This document shows, piece after piece, positions 23,424-28,089 of a stretch of DNA of 28,089 bases. Location: assembly GCA_007119795.1 (NCBI GenBank), contig SKOZ01000068.1, positions 1 to 28,089 of the forward strand. The letters are read 5' to 3'. Source of the DNA: Planctomycetales bacterium (GTDB taxonomy: Bacteria; Planctomycetota; Planctomycetia; Pirellulales; Thermoguttaceae). Each line of letters begins with the position of its first letter. Positions within the stretch are counted from its first letter, which is position 1. A program made the position numbers and the translations under genes. The notes under the pieces were generated by a model that searched no databases, had not been told where the DNA came from, and saw only the letters and a list, made by a program, of their open reading frames with translations.

Positions 23424-25274
23424 ATGGGTTACCGCTCGCTGCAACAGTGCGTTCACGACCTCGAGCGCCGGGGACACCTCAAGCGGATCGCCGAGGGGAT
23501 CGATCCGCGGCTCGAAGCCGCCGAGATCCAGCGGCGGGCCTACCGCTGCGGAGCGCCGGCGCTGCTCTTTACCCGGGTGCGGGGCTGTAAGTTCCCCATG
23601 CTGGCCAACCTCTTCGGGACCATGGAACGGGTCCGTTTCCTGTTCCGCGACACGCTCACGGCCCTGGAGCGGCTGGTCCGCCTGCAAGTCGACCCCAGTG
23701 ACCTGATGCGCCGGCCGCGGCTTTACCTCAGTGCCCCGTGGTGGGCGCTGAAGACGCGGCCGCGGCGGGTCCGCTCCGGCCCGGTGCTGGCCTGCGAGAC
23801 GACCGTCTCGCGATTGCCCCAACTGGTCAGTTGGCCCGACGATGGCGGGGCCTACGTGACGCTGCCCCAGGTCTATACCGAGGATCCCGACCATCCCGGT
23901 TTCGCCCGCTCGAACCTGGGAATGTACCGCGTCCAGCTCTCCGGGAACCAGTACGAGCGCGAGAAGCAGGTAGGGCTGCACTACCAGCTTCACCGGGGGA
24001 TCGCCGTCCACCACGCGGCAGCGATCCGCCGCAAGGAGAAGCTCCGCGTGAACGTCTTTGTGGGGGGCCCGCCGGCGATGACCGTCGCTGCGGTGATGCC
24101 ACTGCCCGAGGGAATCAGCGAGCTGACCTTCGCCGGCCTTCTCGGCGGCCGGCGGGTGAGGATGGTCTGCCATGAAGACACCCTGCCCATCCACGCCGAC
24201 GCCGACTTCTGCCTCTGCGGCTACATCGAACCGAGGCGGCTCCTTCCCGAAGGGCCCTTCGGCGACCACCTGGGCTATTACAGCCTCGCGCACGACTTCC
24301 CCGTAATGCACGTGGAGAAGGTCTACCATCGCCGGGATGCCATCTGGCCGTTCACCGTGGTGGGCCGCCCGCCCCAGGAGGACACCAGCTTCGCTCAGCT
24401 GATCCACGAGCTGACCGGTCCGGTGATCCCCAAGGCCGTGCCGGGCGTCAAGGCGGTCCACGCCGTCGATGCTGCCGGGGTCCACCCCTTGCTGCTGGCA
24501 CTGGGCAGCGAACGGTACGTCCCCTACGAGAACCGCCACCATCCGCGAGAGCTGCTCACCCAAGCCTGCGCACTCTTGGGCCAGGGACAGCTTTCGTTGG
24601 CGAAGTACCTCTGGATCGTCGCCACCGAGGACGATCCGCAGCTCACGGTCGACGACGTGGCCGAGTTCTTCCGCCACGTGCTGGAACGCGTCGACTGGCA
24701 GCGGGACCTCCACTTCTGGACGCGCACCACGGTCGACACCCTCGACTACAGCGGCACCGGCCTGAACGAGGGGTCCAAGGTAGTGATTGCTGCCACCGGG
24801 CCCGCGCGGCGGGCGCTCGCGGTGGTCTACGACACGGCGATCCGCCTCCCGGAATCGCTCGGCTTCGGCAGACCCCGCGTGCTGCTCCCGGGCATTCTCG
24901 TCGTCGAGGGCCCCCCCTGCACCGATGGCGGACCCACGCGGACCGCCTTGATGGAACGGTTCTGCCAATCCTTCCAGGCGACGGGGCCGATTGCCGGATT
25001 CCCTCTCATCGTGGTGGTTGACGACAGCGCCTTCGCCACGCGGGATCTGGCGAACTTCCTCTGGACGACCTTTACCCGCAGCGACCCCGCCACCGACATC
25101 TACGGCATCGAGTCGTTCGCCGAGCAGAAACACTTCGGCTGCCGCGGGCCGCTGGTCATCGATGCGCGGTCCAAGCCCCACCATGCCCCGCCGCTCGTGG
25201 AAGACCCGGAAATCACCCGCCGCGTCGATGCCCTCGCCGCCCCCGGCGGCCCACTACACGGGATCATCGACTGA
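23424..25274 (+). CDS. UbiD-family decarboxylase, probably menaquinone or ubiquinone-type
   Basis: A 616-residue UbiD-family enzyme. These decarboxylate aromatic acids with prenylated FMN made by UbiX. The family segments are present: GNQYEREKQVGLHYQLHRG, then PEGPFGDHLGYYSLAHDFPV near 274-293 with the catalytic Glu and a metal-binding acidic residue, then VVGRPPQEDT. It is longer than E. coli UbiD (about 500), with an extended C-terminal part (from about 480), as in the longer menaquinone-pathway type. ATG 23424 (MGYRSLQQCVHDLE) is chosen because the upstream frame is low-complexity. No UbiX gene is in the window, so the true substrate is inferred only. A 148-base gap leads to pyrE. Confidence 0.85.
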   Translation: MGYRSLQQCVHDLERRGHLKRIAEGIDPRLEAAEIQRRAYRCGAPALLFTRVRGCKFPMLANLFGTMERVRFLFRDTLTALERLVRLQVDPSDLMRRPRLYLSAPWWALKTRPRRVRSGPVLACETTVSRLPQLVSWPDDGGAYVTLPQVYTEDPDHPGFARSNLGMYRVQLSGNQYEREKQVGLHYQLHRGIAVHHAAAIRRKEKLRVNVFVGGPPAMTVAAVMPLPEGISELTFAGLLGGRRVRMVCHEDTLPIHADADFCLCGYIEPRRLLPEGPFGDHLGYYSLAHDFPVMHVEKVYHRRDAIWPFTVVGRPPQEDTSFAQLIHELTGPVIPKAVPGVKAVHAVDAAGVHPLLLALGSERYVPYENRHHPRELLTQACALLGQGQLSLAKYLWIVATEDDPQLTVDDVAEFFRHVLERVDWQRDLHFWTRTTVDTLDYSGTGLNEGSKVVIAATGPARRALAVVYDTAIRLPESLGFGRPRVLLPGILVVEGPPCTDGGPTRTALMERFCQSFQATGPIAGFPLIVVVDDSAFATRDLANFLWTTFTRSDPATDIYGIESFAEQKHFGCRGPLVIDARSKPHHAPPLVEDPEITRRVDALAAPGGPLHGIID

Positions 25275-25422
25275 GGTGCTTCCGTCCCGTTCACGGCAGG
25301 CCCTTTTCCTCGGCGGCACGGCGCGGTATACCCGAGGCCTGACCGCGCCGCCCCACGGAGTCTCGTGGGGGCTCCAGACGATACCCATCGGGGTCCCTAT
25401 CGCCCATAAGAAAGGCCGCCGC

Positions 25423-26001
25423 GTGTACGACCGACAGGCCCTTGTCGAGCTGGTCCGCCAGAAGGCCCTCAAGTTCGGCCAGTTCACCCTGGCTTCGGGG
25501 AAGACGGCCAGCTACTACCTGGACGGAAAGCAGGTAACCCTCGACCCGCAAGGCGCACGCCTGGTGGCCGAGGGAATCCTCGACCTGCTGGACAAAGGGG
25601 CGATGCCCGACGCCGTCGGCGGCATGTCCATCGGCGCCGACCCGATCACGGCCGCCATCGTCACCCTCGCCGGCATCCGCGGCACACCGCTGCGGGGCTT
25701 CATGGTACGCAGGCAGTCCAAAGGGCACGGCACGAACCAGTACATCGAGGGGCCCGTTCGGCCGGGCGAGCGGGTGGTGATCGTCGAGGACGTGGTGACC
25801 ACCGGCGGCTCTTCGCTGGCGGCGATCGAGCGGGCGGAGGCCTTCGGGCTGGTGGTTGCCGGCGTGGTGGCTGTCGTCGACCGTCTGGAGGGGGGGCGCG
25901 AGGCCTTCGCTGCCAGGGGGTATCCCCTTTCCAGCCTGCTTTCCATCTGCGACTTCGGCATCGAACCGCCCCGCTCGGCAAATCCGCAGGGTACATCCTA
26001 G
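25423..26001 (+). CDS. pyrE: Orotate phosphoribosyltransferase, GTG start
   Basis: A 192-residue PRTase that joins orotate and PRPP to give OMP in pyrimidine synthesis. The N-terminus (VYDRQALVELVRQKALKFG, then FTLASGKTASYYLDGKQVT) is typical of PyrE, as are GMSIGADPITAA and the catalytic-loop segment RRQSKGHGTNQYIEG. The PRPP-binding signature VVIVEDVVTTGGSSL is complete. GTG 25423 is chosen, with AAAGG at about 25411-25415. The frame is open upstream but has no sensible start and no PyrE-like sequence. It is followed after 19 bases by a PfkB kinase, so the two probably form an operon. The 148-base gap upstream shows no clear promoter. Confidence 0.93.
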   Translation: MYDRQALVELVRQKALKFGQFTLASGKTASYYLDGKQVTLDPQGARLVAEGILDLLDKGAMPDAVGGMSIGADPITAAIVTLAGIRGTPLRGFMVRRQSKGHGTNQYIEGPVRPGERVVIVEDVVTTGGSSLAAIERAEAFGLVVAGVVAVVDRLEGGREAFAARGYPLSSLLSICDFGIEPPRSANPQGTS

Positions 26002-26020
26002 ACGGCCCCACGACGGGATC

Positions 26021-26965
26021 ATGCCCATGGCCCCCGCAAGACGCTACGATGTCCTCGGTCTCGGGGCCTTGGCCATCGACGACCTTCTCTATGTCGATCA
26101 CTACCCGGCGCCGGAAAGCAAGGCCCGCGTCCATCACCGCCTGCGGCAGTGCGGGGGGCTGACCGGCACGGCCCTGGTGGCGGCAGCGCGTCTGGGCGCC
26201 CGCTGTGGATATGCGGGACTGATTGGCGAGGACCCCCTCTCCGTCGAGGTGGCCGATGGTCTCCGCCGCGAAGGGATCGACCTTGCTCCTGCGGTGTTCC
26301 GAGCCGATGCCGGGGTGGCGCACTCGACGATCGTCGTCGATAGCACGAGGGGGACGCGGACCGTCTTTTCCAGTCTCACCGGCCGCATCGGCGCCGCGGC
26401 GGAGCAGCCCGAAGACTCGGCGATCCGCTCCGCCGCGGTGCTCATGGTGGACCATCACGGTGCTGCGGGGACATTGCGGGCGCTCCGTATCGCCGCGGCG
26501 GGAGGGGGGGAAGTAGTCGCCGACTTCGAGCGGGTGGCCGAGGAGCCCTTCTCTGCCCTGCTCGAGGAGGTGGGGCACCTGGTCGTTTCCCGGCGGTTTG
26601 CCGCGGAGCTTACCGGGCGGAGCGATCCGGCAGCCGCTGCGGCGGCCCTGCGGTCGCCGGCACGGCGGGCCGTGGTCGTCACGTGCGGCGCCGAAGGCGC
26701 GTGGTTCCACGATGCCGCCAGCGATGCCCCGCCCGAGCATTGCCCGGCCTTCCCCGTCGAGGTCGTCGACACCACCGGTTGCGGCGACGTCTTCCACGGC
26801 GCCTACGCCGCGGCCCTGGCCGTGGGCGCCGACCTGCCCACGCGGGTCCGCTTCGCCGCCGCGGCGGCAGCCCTGAAAGCCACCCGCCGCGGCGGACAAA
26901 CCGGCGCCCCAAGCCGCCCCGCCGTCGCTGAGCTGCTCCGCTACGGGACCCTGGGCCATGCGTAG
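26021..26965 (+). CDS. PfkB-family carbohydrate kinase
   Basis: A 314-residue ribokinase/PfkB-type kinase. The N-terminal region has GLGALAIDDLLYVDHYP and the sugar-contact GG motif (CGGLTGTALVAAARLG, near 44-59). The C-terminal signature is VEVVDTTGCGDVFHGAYAAAL near 247-266, with the catalytic Asp; Cys replaces the usual Ala of DTTGAGD. VVVTCGAEGAWF marks the nucleotide side. The start can be ATG 26021 or ATG 26027, six bases apart; the first is used. The gene follows pyrE by 19 bases, and a ribose or nucleoside substrate is conceivable, but this is inference. It differs from the PfkB at 14474-15451 in motif type, so the two are not recent copies. Confidence 0.88.
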   Translation: MPMAPARRYDVLGLGALAIDDLLYVDHYPAPESKARVHHRLRQCGGLTGTALVAAARLGARCGYAGLIGEDPLSVEVADGLRREGIDLAPAVFRADAGVAHSTIVVDSTRGTRTVFSSLTGRIGAAAEQPEDSAIRSAAVLMVDHHGAAGTLRALRIAAAGGGEVVADFERVAEEPFSALLEEVGHLVVSRRFAAELTGRSDPAAAAAALRSPARRAVVVTCGAEGAWFHDAASDAPPEHCPAFPVEVVDTTGCGDVFHGAYAAALAVGADLPTRVRFAAAAAALKATRRGGQTGAPSRPAVAELLRYGTLGHA

Positions 26966-27070
26966 CCCGTCGGAGGCACCTGGATCCAGCCCGGCGTGCT
27001 AGGCGTTCCACCTTTGCGACCTTTGCCGGCCGCTCGGGTTCTCCCGCCCATCACTTGGCCCCCGGCAAGC

Positions 27071-27078
27071 TATACAAT
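27071..27078 (+). promoter_or_regulatory. Possible -10 element for moxR
   Basis: TATACAAT stands in GC-rich sequence 54 bases before the moxR TTG start, and can be read as TATACA or TACAAT. No convincing -35 element was found at 16-18 bases upstream. Confidence 0.35.
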
Positions 27079-27131
27079 GAAAGGGACGGCTCCGCCACGC
27101 CCAAACCCCGTACGAACAGCAAGAGGTCCCC

Positions 27132-28089
<958 letters not shown>

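Noticed and set aside
23121..25184. 687-residue minus-strand open frame opposite the UbiD gene
   Set aside because: Mirror of the UbiD coding strand with no recognisable motif.

Overview
The window is GC-rich, densely coding chromosomal DNA from a Gram-negative-type (diderm) bacterium. The gene families point to Planctomycetota, perhaps a Pirellulales/Thermogutta-like lineage. These include an exported sugar-isomerase-like cupin, a secreted ThuA protein, a secreted HEAT-repeat protein, a PfkB kinase of the GGTGSGD type, a very long OstA/LptC-like protein and a MoxR ATPase. The assignment is an inference from protein style; no search was run. I see no tRNA, insertion sequence, prophage or CRISPR array.

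Layout. (1) 2-4017, plus strand: a sugar-catabolism operon with the tail of an unknown gene, a Tat-exported D-lyxose-isomerase-like cupin, an SDR dehydrogenase, the N-terminal half of a DeoC aldolase, and an FGGY (xylulose-type) kinase that continues in frame from the DeoC fragment. (2) 4242-5201, plus: a secreted ThuA-like protein, then about 590 bases with no convincing gene, holding a possible decayed small secreted ORF, a palindrome and a minus-strand terminator. (3) 15451 down to 5793, minus: PfkB kinase, argH (TTG start), a secreted HEAT/receiver-like protein, a sigma-54 activator without a sensor domain, a CPBP intramembrane protease, and an MMPL/RND exporter with its own promoter and terminator. 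(4) 15584-16577: the RNase P RNA gene (plus) with a clear sigma-70-type promoter divergent from the pfkB promoter, and nrdR (minus) converging on it. (5) 16919-22994, plus: a zinc-ribbon/PH-domain membrane protein, then kdsD, kdsC and a 1083-residue OstA/LptC-like protein, which together indicate Kdo and lipopolysaccharide synthesis and export. (6) 23424-28089, plus: a UbiD-family decarboxylase, pyrE, a second PfkB kinase and the start of a MoxR ATPase that runs off the window.

I found no wholly new system. The strongest points for a second look are the DeoC half fused in frame to the FGGY kinase, the exported receiver-like HEAT protein beside a sensor-less sigma-54 activator, the exported sugar-isomerase-like cupin, and an intrinsic terminator that faces against every gene around it upstream of the OstA-like gene.
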